The translations under genes were made by a program, and so were the position numbers. DNA of 64,000 bases from Bacteroidota bacterium (lineage in GTDB: Bacteria; Bacteroidota; Bacteroidia; Chitinophagales; Saprospiraceae), in contig JAAEZH010000017.1 of the NCBI GenBank assembly GCA_018222965.1, forward strand, positions 38,047-102,046, written 5' to 3'. Positions 43,123 to 50,759 of this stretch are shown in pieces; position 1 is the first letter of the stretch, and each line of letters begins with the position of its first letter. The notes under the pieces are model-generated. The model had not been told where the DNA came from, did no database searches, and saw only the letters and a program-made list of their open reading frames with translations.

Positions 43123-44442
43123 CTAATTTCTCTTCAATATAAATTCCATCCCTCCCTGCCGAAGGACCATTTCATCTTTGTCGGGGAAGAATTCCATCTC
43201 GATGCCAGCTGGTAAAAACTGAAATTCCGTTTCTCCAATGGATTCAAGCGGGAAGGAGGGCTGGCCCGTAGCCTGTGCAGTCAGGGTTTCTCCATCCAGT
43301 TTTACGGTAACATCCATCGGGAAATCCGGACTGGCATATACACCTGTGAATTTTTCAAGGGCTTTCGCCGAAAGGCTAATCGTTTCCTTAAACTCCGGAA
43401 ACTCGTAGTCCCTGTCGAAGCAGATACTCAGGACGCCAATCAGGATGTCGTTATTTGGGTAAACAACGCCATTGGCGAGGTAAGCCACATTGAGTTTTTC
43501 TTCCGGGAAATAAGCGGCTGCCGATTGAAAACCGTCGATGCCTCCATTGTGCCCAAAACCGGCTTTTCCATAAAATGGAAACATAAAAAGTCCCAATCCA
43601 AATTTGTCTTTGGGGGTCTTCATCTTTTCCACATTTTCCATTTTGATCAGTTCACCGGCAAAAAGGGCAAATAAAAACCGATTTATGTCTGAGGGCGTGG
43701 AAATGATCCCGCCGGCACCCTGGGGAATGCTCATATTGGATTGAGGCAAGACCTCCCAGGTATCCAGGTAGTCGTAGGATTGGGCTTCGTTGTTTTGGGG
43801 CGCGATGCGGTCGCCGTATTTGGTATGCTTCAGGTCGAGCGGATTAACAATGCGCTCGCGCAGGATGTCCGGATAATCCTGTTCTGTTAATTTTTCAGCA
43901 ATCCAGGTGAGAAGCAGGTAATTGGTGTTGGAATATTCGGCTTTTTCTCCTGGTTTGAAATCCAGTTTGAGGTTTTGGACCCGCTCCAGCATTTTTTCTT
44001 TCGACTGGTACGTATACATCCATTCCGGGAAATCTTTCACATTGGTCAGATTAAACAAACCACTTCGGTGCCCCAGCAGCTGTTCGATGGTAATTTTATT
44101 GGCGCCGGCCACTTTGGGGAAAAAGGTACTGAGTTTGGTATCTAATTCGATCCAGCCCTCTTCGATTAATTGAAAGATGATAACAGCAGTAAAAGTCTTG
44201 GAGATCGATCCGATCCGATATTTGGTTTCCGGATTAGCTTTGATATCAGCCTCCGCATCGGCATAGCCAATGGCGCGTTGGTAAACGGGTTTTCCGTCCT
44301 GGAAAATGGCGATGCTGCCCATGCTTTTGTCATTCGATTCCAGGAGCGTAAACAGGCTGTCGAGTTTGGCGGTGTTGATATCCTGTGCCCAAAGACAGCT
44401 AGCCGAAAAAAGGAGTGTAAAAAGTAAAAGGTGATTGCGCAT
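43123..44442 (-). CDS. Serine hydrolase, beta-lactamase class C family
   Basis: This 439-residue protein has a signal peptide (cleaved near CLWAQ), the active-site Ser79 in GSISKTF (SxxK, Lys82), the YSN motif (Tyr170) and HNGGIDGF as the third motif. The C-terminal ~90 residues form the DUF3471-like lipocalin-type tail (EKFTGVYASPDFPMDVTVKL). These enzymes act on peptides or esters in the periplasm; true beta-lactamase activity cannot be assumed. An in-frame dispersed palindrome (43360-43376) encodes LSAKAL in the linker. Confidence 0.9.
   Translation of the reverse strand: MRNHLLLFTLLFSASCLWAQDINTAKLDSLFTLLESNDKSMGSIAIFQDGKPVYQRAIGYADAEADIKANPETKYRIGSISKTFTAVIIFQLIEEGWIELDTKLSTFFPKVAGANKITIEQLLGHRSGLFNLTNVKDFPEWMYTYQSKEKMLERVQNLKLDFKPGEKAEYSNTNYLLLTWIAEKLTEQDYPDILRERIVNPLDLKHTKYGDRIAPQNNEAQSYDYLDTWEVLPQSNMSIPQGAGGIISTPSDINRFLFALFAGELIKMENVEKMKTPKDKFGLGLFMFPFYGKAGFGHNGGIDGFQSAAAYFPEEKLNVAYLANGVVYPNNDILIGVLSICFDRDYEFPEFKETISLSAKALEKFTGVYASPDFPMDVTVKLDGETLTAQATGQPSFPLESIGETEFQFLPAGIEMEFFPDKDEMVLRQGGMEFILKRN
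43360..43376. repeat. GGCTTTCGCCGAAAGGC palindrome copy inside a CDS
   Basis: This copy is in the serine hydrolase gene; on the coding strand it is read CTT TCG GCG AAA GCC, giving LSAKA, at a domain boundary. Confidence 0.85.
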
Positions 44443-44507
44443 AGTTCATTTTTTGGTTTTACACGATTGCTGGAGGGTGAAAGTTACTGCCAGAGGCAAA
44501 AAATTCA

Positions 44508-44566
44508 ACCTGACAGGTCGGCAACCCGTCAGGTCGGCGACCTGACGGGTTGCCGACCTGTCAGGT
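44508..44566 (-). terminator. Perfect 28-bp-arm hairpin
   Basis: The arms 44508-44535 and 44539-44566 are exact inverted complements around a 3-nt GGC loop. Each arm contains ACCTGACAGGT and CCCGTCAGGTC sub-palindromes. It lies just after the stop of the DUF2071 gene (minus strand) and before the serine hydrolase start, so it most likely terminates the former. It is much larger than an ordinary terminator. Confidence 0.65.
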
Positions 44567-44572
44567 CCAAAA

Positions 44573-45280
44573 TTATATCCGGCGTTTTCCCTCCACACTT
44601 ATTTCCGATCCTTCGGCCAGCATGACAGATTTTGGTGTCATTTGATTGAGTACGGCAAAACGATCTCCATATAAACGACCATAATCGGTCTTTATCGTAT
44701 AATCTGTGACTTCATATCCTTCCCAGCGCGGATGGCGAACTTCGTATTCATAGGTTTTCTTCGGACCAATCTGCGTGTAACCCCAGTAGTGTTCCGTAAT
44801 AAATTCTATTTCCGAACCTTCTTTCATGGGGCGGGCATCCGGACTGCTGGTTAGCTCGAATGATTGCCACTCCCCCTGGTGCTTCCATTCGTAGCGGGTG
44901 ATCTTTTTGTCGGGCAAATCTTCCCAGTGGTGCCGCATTGGGAGTGTCTGATAATGCTCCCTGTACAAAGTGTTTGCCACGAAAGTAATGGCAGCTTTAG
45001 GGACGATCTCTTTTACAAAAACGACACCGCGCTTCCATTCGCCCCTTTCCTTGTAGCGCACATAGAATCGCAGGTTTACCTCTTCAAAATTTATGTGGAA
45101 GGGAATTTTAAATCCCAGCATCCGGGTGTTTTTAAACAGGAATCCGACCAGAGATACATAGTTTGTCCCATTCCACTGGTCGAGCTCCGTGCCATAGGGA
45201 ACATAGTCTTTTAGCAATGCCGGATCAATTTCGTAATTGGCCAGGGCGAGTCGCCGCCATTCGGCTTTGAGAAATGACAT
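44573..45280 (-). CDS. DUF2071 (YqjF-like) protein
   Basis: This 235-residue protein starts MSFLKAEWRRLALANYEIDP; this start is preferred over one 51 bp upstream. It carries the DUF2071 pattern LKDYVPYGTELDQWNGTNYV, FVRYKERGEWKRGVVFVKEI and EHYWGYTQI near the end. The family has an acetoacetate-decarboxylase-like fold and no proven role. It is divergent from the tocochromanol operon across 134 bp, and whether they share control is unknown. Confidence 0.85.
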   Translation of the reverse strand: MSFLKAEWRRLALANYEIDPALLKDYVPYGTELDQWNGTNYVSLVGFLFKNTRMLGFKIPFHINFEEVNLRFYVRYKERGEWKRGVVFVKEIVPKAAITFVANTLYREHYQTLPMRHHWEDLPDKKITRYEWKHQGEWQSFELTSSPDARPMKEGSEIEFITEHYWGYTQIGPKKTYEYEVRHPRWEGYEVTDYTIKTDYGRLYGDRFAVLNQMTPKSVMLAEGSEISVEGKRRI

Positions 45281-45414
45281 AGAATCAATTTTTGGAAAGG
45301 TAAGGCATTTAGTAAAATATGAGACCGTCATTCAAACGATCTTTCGTAACTTCTGGACTACGGACCTGAACCTTATTTTCCGGATCGCGTTCAAGCAATT
45401 ACTAAACCCAACAA

Positions 45415-46590
45415 ATGACCTTCCCCGAATACGATGTTGTGATCATTGGCTCCGGTCCGGCAGGAGCTACAACTGCCCGCATTCTGGCCGGCAATGGTTT
45501 TCAAACCCTGCTTGTTGACAAGCGCCAGGAATTGGGGGCACCCATACAGTGCTCCGGAGCGGTGAGCCGCCATGCACTCGAAGAGACCGGCGTCCCAATT
45601 AGCACGGAATACATTCAGGAAGCCATCTACGGTTTTGGGATCTATAACCAGGAAGGCCGCGCCAATTTCATTGATTACCGAAAACTAAAGCCGGATGAGT
45701 ACGGAAGCGAAGCTGGAAAAAAGCCACTTGGTTTTGTAGTAGACCGGCGTCGCTTCGATCGCTTTCTTCTTACCCAGGCAGAACGGGCAGGTGCAGAAAC
45801 CTGGCTGAAAACCGAAGGCCTGGGGTATTCCCTGTTGCCAAACGGCAAATGCGAGGTGCGCTTGCGTCGATTTAATGAAGAAATAAAGGTAAAAGCCCGG
45901 GTGCTGATAGGTGCCGACGGGCTCCAGTCGCAGGTGGGCCGCTGGGCCGGATTGCGCACACACATCAAAATTACCGAATTGGCAAGTTGCCTGCAATTTG
46001 TCGTGGATCGGGTCGAAACCGACGGATTGCTGGAAATTATCACTGGCCATGATTGGGCACCCGGCGGATACGCCTGGGTGTTTCCCAAAGGGCACGGCTA
46101 TGCTGAAATTGGATTAGGCGTAATCCCCACGCTGACAGACAAAAATGCACAGTGGCATCTGGACCGTTTCCTCAAGGATTCCTTTTTTAAAGATCGTTTT
46201 TCCGACTCCCGGATTTTGGAAATCCAGGGTGGTGGTGTGCCATTGGCATCTCCGCTGCGCACGCAGTATGCCGATAACCTGATTTTAGTTGGGGATGCCG
46301 CCAGACATGTAAATCCCATCACAGGAGGCGGCATACATACTGCCTTGAGCGGCGGAATAATTGCCGGCAAATTTTTGAGCCAATTTCTATTGTCGGGCGA
46401 AGAACCTTCTAAAGAAAACCTCAAAGGGTATCAGGATGCCTGGCTGGAAAAGTTGGGCAACAAAATGTGGAAACTCTATGAGGAAAAAACGGCCATTTTT
46501 AAGTTGAATGATAAAGCCGAGCGCGATCAAAAACTTTTTGAAACCATGTCTTCCTATTTCCATCCGGAATCTGAATACAAGAAAATTTAA
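45415..46590 (+). CDS. Geranylgeranyl reductase family FAD enzyme
   Basis: This 391-residue flavoprotein shows the GG-reductase layout: FAD-binding VVIIGSGPAGATTARIL, a KRQELGAPIQCSGAVS block, the substrate-site motif GYAWVFPKGHGYAEIGLGV (PxxYxWxFP-like) and the second FAD loop GDAARHVNPITGGGIHTAL. It reduces C=C bonds of prenyl chains, for example GGPP to phytyl-PP. It is the first gene of a tight operon with a ferredoxin 3 bp downstream. Archaeal GG-reductases need such a ferredoxin. Here it most likely supplies the saturated tail for the prenylated quinol built by the following enzymes. Confidence 0.88.
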   Translation: MTFPEYDVVIIGSGPAGATTARILAGNGFQTLLVDKRQELGAPIQCSGAVSRHALEETGVPISTEYIQEAIYGFGIYNQEGRANFIDYRKLKPDEYGSEAGKKPLGFVVDRRRFDRFLLTQAERAGAETWLKTEGLGYSLLPNGKCEVRLRRFNEEIKVKARVLIGADGLQSQVGRWAGLRTHIKITELASCLQFVVDRVETDGLLEIITGHDWAPGGYAWVFPKGHGYAEIGLGVIPTLTDKNAQWHLDRFLKDSFFKDRFSDSRILEIQGGGVPLASPLRTQYADNLILVGDAARHVNPITGGGIHTALSGGIIAGKFLSQFLLSGEEPSKENLKGYQDAWLEKLGNKMWKLYEEKTAIFKLNDKAERDQKLFETMSSYFHPESEYKKI

Positions 46591-46593
46591 ATC

Positions 46594-46815
46594 ATGAGCT
46601 CCAAAACACCTGTTTTATTTCAGATAGGCTGGAACGCCTGTATCAATTGCGGGGCCTGCGTGGCAATTTGTCCGCAGGAAGCCGGATTCATCAGCGATTT
46701 TGATACCATCGCCGTTGACCGGCCTTGCGATATCGCCTGCATGTTGTGCGAAGACATCTGCCCGGTCACGACTATTACCCACACAGAAGTTCATTCGGCG
46801 AAAGCCAAAAAATAA
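46594..46815 (+). CDS. 2[4Fe-4S] ferredoxin, partner of geranylgeranyl reductase
   Basis: This 73-residue protein has two cluster motifs. The first is CINCGACVAICP, the standard C-x2-C-x2-C-x3-CP. The second, CDIACMLCEDICP, has an unusual x3 spacing between its first two Cys (C-x3-C-x2-C-x3-CP). It lies 3 bp after the GG-reductase gene, which supports an electron-donor role to that enzyme. Its C-terminal HSAKAKK is encoded by a partial copy of the dispersed palindrome (TTCGGCGAAAGCC). Confidence 0.9.
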   Translation: MSSKTPVLFQIGWNACINCGACVAICPQEAGFISDFDTIAVDRPCDIACMLCEDICPVTTITHTEVHSAKAKK

Positions 46816-46823
46816 GCCACTCG

Positions 46824-47717
46824 ATGAGATTAATGCAACACAAGAAGGAGGCTTATTGGTTTTACCGCTTCCTGTCCGTTTTTTATGATAAATATGTGAA
46901 CCCGCTGTTTTGGACAGAAGAAATGCGGGATGAATCGCTAAAACTGGCAGATCTGGGAAGTCCGGATTTAAAAGTAGCTGATGTAGGATCCGGTACCGGA
47001 TTTACCACCCAGGGAATCGTAAAACAGGTGCCCGCTTCGCAGCTTACTTGCGTGGATCAAAGTCCGCATCAAATGGCAAAAGCCAGGCGGAAAGCGGATT
47101 TGCAAGACTGCACTTTTTTGGAAGGCGACGCCGAGAACCTGCCCCTCGAAACGGATACTTTCGACCGATATGTTTCGGCGGGAAGCATTGAGTACTGGCC
47201 CAATCCACAACAAGGCATTAATGAGTCTTACAGAATCATCAAACCAGGAGGGAAAGCGTTGATGATCGGTCCGCTGGAACCGGGAAGTTGGTTTCCCCGC
47301 TTCATTGCAAATTTGTGGATGTTATTCCCGAAAGAAAAGGAATATCGGGAATGGTATGAAAATGCCGGCTTTACCGATATAAAGTCAGTGTATATCCGTC
47401 CGCACTGGCACACGACCAAACGCTCGGAATACGGGATTGCCATTGTGGGCACCAAACCCAAAGCGGGGTTGTCACCATCACAGAAAAGCGTAAAAGATCG
47501 GGAAAAATCGCAAAGCGGTTTGGTACGCGGACTACAGATGGGGTGGCGGGTTTTAGTGGGCTCTCTGGCTGGATTTTTATTTATTCCTATTGCGTTGCTG
47601 GGATATTTGAGATCCACCCTTTCGGGGAATGGCGATAAAAAGCTAAATGCCAATCAGCGGCTGGCTCTGTTATTAATCGTCATTCTGGCCATTGTACTCA
47701 TCTGGATGTTAACTTAA
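46824..47717 (+). CDS. MPBQ/MSBQ methyltransferase-like (VTE3 type)
   Basis: This 297-residue enzyme closely resembles plant VTE3/APG1: QHKKEAYWFYRFLSVFYD, then NPLFWTEEMRDESLKLADL, motif I VADVGSGTGFTTQGIVKQV, DQSPHQMAKARRKADL, LEGDAENLPLETDTFDRYVS and AGSIEYWPNPQQGI. It ends with one or two membrane helices (~240-262 and ~276-295), as in plants, where the enzyme sits in the plastid inner envelope. VTE3 methylates 2-methyl-6-phytyl- or solanesyl-benzoquinol in tocopherol and plastoquinone synthesis. The start at 46824 places the conserved QHKKEAYW segment at the N-terminus. It follows the ferredoxin by 8 bp. Confidence 0.85.
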   Translation: MRLMQHKKEAYWFYRFLSVFYDKYVNPLFWTEEMRDESLKLADLGSPDLKVADVGSGTGFTTQGIVKQVPASQLTCVDQSPHQMAKARRKADLQDCTFLEGDAENLPLETDTFDRYVSAGSIEYWPNPQQGINESYRIIKPGGKALMIGPLEPGSWFPRFIANLWMLFPKEKEYREWYENAGFTDIKSVYIRPHWHTTKRSEYGIAIVGTKPKAGLSPSQKSVKDREKSQSGLVRGLQMGWRVLVGSLAGFLFIPIALLGYLRSTLSGNGDKKLNANQRLALLLIVILAIVLIWMLT

Positions 47718-47726
47718 AATGCTTCT

Positions 47727-48578
47727 ATGTCTGAATCATCACTCAATGATAATATCCGGGATTTTTACGATCAGTCGACCCATCTTTGGCTCGATACCTG
47801 GGGGGAGCACATGCACCATGGTTATTATGGCCCCGACGGAAAAGAAAAAAAAGACAGGCGGCAGGCGCAGATTGACCTAATCGAAAAGCTGTTGGATTGG
47901 GGCGATACCCGCTCTGCTACTCAGATTCTCGATGCAGGCTGTGGGGTGGGGGGCAGTGCCCGCTATCTGGCTGCCCGTTTTAAGGCCAGGGTTTTGGGCA
48001 TGACCCTTAGTCCGGTACAGGCAGAAGAAGGGGCATTGTATAATCGTAAAGCCGGGCTGGAAGATCAGGTGCAAATTGAGGTGCGCGATATGATGCGTGT
48101 TCAAAAAGCTGATGGCCCTTTTGATCTGATCTGGTCTATGGAAAGTGCGGAACACATAGCCGATAAGCAACAATTGTTTGAGCGTTTTTCGGATGTACTC
48201 GCACCGGGGGGAAGCCTGCTTATGGCTACCTGGTGTCATCGAAAACCAATTCCAACCCTCAGTCGAAAAGAGCAAAAGTTACTGGCCAAATTGTACCGAA
48301 TTTACAACCTCCCTCCGATGGTGGATGGCGAACAATTGGCGTCATTCGCGGAAGCGGCCGGATTGAAAAGCGTGTTGCAGGAAGACTGGAGCGACGCTGT
48401 GGCGCCCTTTTGGCAGGAAGTGATTCGTTCCGCTTTGGAGTTGCGCAATTTCAGCTTGTTGCTCAAAACAGGCTGGGCCGTGCTGGAAGGAGCCTGGGCC
48501 ATGCGCTATATGCGGAAAGGATATAAAATGGGGTTGATTCGCTTTGTGGTTCTGCAGGCAAAAAAAACGGATGCATGA
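47727..48578 (+). CDS. Gamma-tocopherol methyltransferase-like (VTE4 type)
   Basis: This 283-residue SAM methyltransferase matches plant and cyanobacterial gamma-TMT. It starts IRDFYDQSTHLWLDTWGEHM followed by HHGYYGPDG, with motif I ILDAGCGVGGSARYLA, LSPVQAEEG, the diagnostic WSMESAEHIADK, APGGSLLMATWCHRKP and DWSDAVAPFWQEVIRSALEL. Gamma-TMT adds the last methyl group of alpha-tocopherol. It begins 9 bp after the VTE3-like gene and overlaps the next gene by 4 bp (ATGA). A UbiE/sterol-type activity cannot be excluded, but the VTE4 signatures favour a tocochromanol substrate. Confidence 0.85.
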   Translation: MSESSLNDNIRDFYDQSTHLWLDTWGEHMHHGYYGPDGKEKKDRRQAQIDLIEKLLDWGDTRSATQILDAGCGVGGSARYLAARFKARVLGMTLSPVQAEEGALYNRKAGLEDQVQIEVRDMMRVQKADGPFDLIWSMESAEHIADKQQLFERFSDVLAPGGSLLMATWCHRKPIPTLSRKEQKLLAKLYRIYNLPPMVDGEQLASFAEAAGLKSVLQEDWSDAVAPFWQEVIRSALELRNFSLLLKTGWAVLEGAWAMRYMRKGYKMGLIRFVVLQAKKTDA

Positions 48579-49462
48579 AAGATTTTATCCGCTTTTCCCG
48601 GCCACATACAGTGATTGGTACCAGTCTGAGCATTCTGGCATTGTATTTTTTGGCTATCGCTTTCGCGAATGGAGAGGGCTGGTATTTGGAGGCGTTGTTG
48701 ATTACCTGGATCAGTTGTCTGGGGGCTAATATTTATATAGTCGGTTTAAATCAGATCACGGATGTAGAGATCGACAAGATGAATAAGCCCTATTTGCCAC
48801 TGGCCTCCGGGGCATACAGCATGCGTAAAGCCTGGTGGATAATTGGTTTTTCTGTATTTATTTCACTCGTATTGGCAGTACTGGGCGGTCGATTTTTGCT
48901 CCTCACCGTACTTCTCAGTTTGGTGCTGGGAACGGCTTACTCCCTGCCGCCTGTTCGGCTGAAACGGTTTCACTTTTGGGCCGCTTTCTGCATAATTGCA
49001 GTGCGTAGTTTGTTCGTCAATTTGTTGTTGTTTTTACACTTCAACGAGCAGATCACCGGAGTGGTTGCCATTCCCCCGGCTGTGTGGTTGCTTACCGCGG
49101 TGATCTTTGTGTATAGTATTGCGATTGCCTGGTTTAAGGATATTCCCGACATGGACGGGGATAAACATTTTAGAATCAATACGCTCAGTCTGCATTGGGG
49201 AGCAAAACGCGTTTTTCGAACGGGAATCACGCTTATTGTTTTGTCCTGTTTGAGTTTGATGATATTGCCCTGGGGAATGGACCTGATGTTAAATCCCCGG
49301 GTATTGTCTGTTGCTCATGTGGTAATCCTGCTGCTGTTAATTCTTGCTGCAAAACGCACGAATCTCTCCGACACCAAATCTGTCTTCTCTTTTTACCAGT
49401 TTGTCTGGGTACTTTTCTTTCTGGAATATATTGCTTTTGGAATGGCGGGGTGGTTTTTTTAG
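48575..49462 (+). CDS. Homogentisate phytyl/geranylgeranyl transferase-like UbiA enzyme
   Basis: This 295-residue UbiA-family protein has about eight membrane helices and both aspartate motifs: NQITDVEIDKMNKPYLPLAS (NxxxDxxxD) and KDIPDMDGDKHF (DxxxD). The wording RPHTVIGTSLSILALYFL at the N-terminus and GANIYIVGLNQITDVEIDKM are the homogentisate prenyltransferase signatures, close to VTE2/Slr1736. It would join phytyl- or geranylgeranyl-PP to homogentisate with loss of CO2, giving MPBQ. It overlaps the gene before by 4 bp and ends the operon at an 8-bp tandem repeat. Confidence 0.87.
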   Translation: MKDFIRFSRPHTVIGTSLSILALYFLAIAFANGEGWYLEALLITWISCLGANIYIVGLNQITDVEIDKMNKPYLPLASGAYSMRKAWWIIGFSVFISLVLAVLGGRFLLLTVLLSLVLGTAYSLPPVRLKRFHFWAAFCIIAVRSLFVNLLLFLHFNEQITGVVAIPPAVWLLTAVIFVYSIAIAWFKDIPDMDGDKHFRINTLSLHWGAKRVFRTGITLIVLSCLSLMILPWGMDLMLNPRVLSVAHVVILLLLILAAKRTNLSDTKSVFSFYQFVWVLFFLEYIAFGMAGWFF

Positions 49463-49517
49463 TGAAGTGGTGAAATGGTGAAATGGTGAAATGGTGAAAT
49501 GGTGGAGGGGTGGAATG
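49462..49517. repeat. GTGAAATG 8-bp tandem repeat at operon end
   Basis: Seven 8-bp units (GTGAAGTG, four GTGAAATG, GTGGAGGG, GTGGAATG) start at the last base of the prenyltransferase stop codon. Related CCACCATTTCAC pieces occur near 57575 and 58502. Confidence 0.85.
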
Positions 49518-49549
49518 GTTGTTTCGGTTGATACATGGTGTGTATTCTC

Positions 49550-50617
49550 TCAACGCTCTTCTCTCTGCATTTCTTTTTTCGAAATCCAATCATATAATTC
49601 CTCTGCAAACAAGCGATGGGTTTGTGGAGACGGATGTCCGTCATAAGGTTGATTGGTAGCTCCTTCCTGGCTGTAATCGGCCATTGTTATCAGGAAAGGA
49701 ATATTCTCCTTTTGGCAGAGTGTGCGCATAAAACCATTGTCTTTATCCTCCTTCAGAATATAAATCCCAAATTGGATGCCTGCCTCTTTACATTGGTCCC
49801 GAAGACGCAATATCAGGGCTCTGGTAACAGCATTGGCTTCTGCTTCCCGGTCCTCCAGTTTATTGAGTTGATTTTCGAGTAAGTTGAAAGTGGCCGAATA
49901 GTTACGTACAGACCCAAAATAGTTGTTGCTATAAGGAATTCGGTGTTTGATTTGAAGCTTGCCATTTTCAATTTGGGCGTAAGGAAAAGTAAAGCTGCTG
50001 TCACTGTCTTGTTGGATGTCGCTTTCGCGAAATATTTTTTGGCAGAAAGTCCGGCTGAGGATGTTTCGCTCCTTGTGGAAGTCCAGATAGGCATACACAA
50101 GCTGTTTGGGACGGAGCCCCTGCTCGATAAAACGCTCGGTAATGAGCAATGCCTGAATCGTTCCAAAGGCCGGAACCGCTGCGTTGAAAACTACAGTGTT
50201 TGAATCTTTTTCCTGAAGTAGCCAGGGAAAGGTTTGATCATTATCTACCCCCATTCCGGAGGCAAATGAACAACCCGTAATTAGCAAAAAGGAATCACTT
50301 TGGAGTTTTTGCGGGTTGGAGGAGGTTTTTCGGTGGTTTATCACCGAATGCCTGAGCTGGCTTGTTTGATAGTGATGTTTCTCCAATATGCGCACCTCAA
50401 ATTCGCCGGGGACGAGTTGAAAGCCAAGTTGTGGATCTGCTTGTATGCAATTAGGTGGGTCGGAATGGACCGTGTATTTGTAAAGACCGGCATACCCAAT
50501 ACATCGCAGTCCGCATTCGGCTAGTAATAATAGCAGCAGCAGATTGAAGGAAAAGAGTTTTAGCAGGTAAAGCAGTCGATGTTTTTTGTTCTCTCGCATA
50601 AGTAGAGGTTCTCTCAA
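49550..50617 (-). CDS. Membrane-anchored SGNH/GDSL-like hydrolase
   Basis: This 355-residue protein has an N-terminal membrane helix (~17-34), then an SGNH-type domain with block I ITGCSFASGMGVDNDQTF (Ser in GCSFASG), block V DGHPSPQTHRLFAEEL (the Asp-x-x-His pair) and NAAVPAFGTIQAL. The normal GDS is replaced by GCS, which is seen in related families. These enzymes act on acyl or glycan esters at the envelope. It is divergent from the sulfide:quinone oxidoreductase gene. Confidence 0.78.
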   Translation of the reverse strand: MREPLLMRENKKHRLLYLLKLFSFNLLLLLLLAECGLRCIGYAGLYKYTVHSDPPNCIQADPQLGFQLVPGEFEVRILEKHHYQTSQLRHSVINHRKTSSNPQKLQSDSFLLITGCSFASGMGVDNDQTFPWLLQEKDSNTVVFNAAVPAFGTIQALLITERFIEQGLRPKQLVYAYLDFHKERNILSRTFCQKIFRESDIQQDSDSSFTFPYAQIENGKLQIKHRIPYSNNYFGSVRNYSATFNLLENQLNKLEDREAEANAVTRALILRLRDQCKEAGIQFGIYILKEDKDNGFMRTLCQKENIPFLITMADYSQEGATNQPYDGHPSPQTHRLFAEELYDWISKKEMQREER

Positions 50618-50711
50618 ATGTACAAATTGACAACACTTTCTTGTATGAATAAATGATCATGTTTTCAGATGGGTGATAAAAGTTTCCGGATTCCCCTGAC
50701 TATCATCATGT

Positions 50712-50739
50712 TTTGTCCTTTAAAAGCCCGGTACTTTTG
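50712..50739 (+). promoter_or_regulatory. Bacteroidota sigma-A promoter of the SQR operon
   Basis: A -33 TTTG (50712-50715) and a perfect -7 TACTTTTG (50732-50739) are 16 bp apart, 20 bp upstream of the SQR start codon. Confidence 0.5.
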
Positions 50740-50759
50740 AATTGTAAAACGAAGAAATC

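Noticed and set aside
49462..49517. Tandem repeat considered as a CRISPR array
   Set aside because: The unit is only 8 bp, there are no spacers, and no cas gene is in the window.
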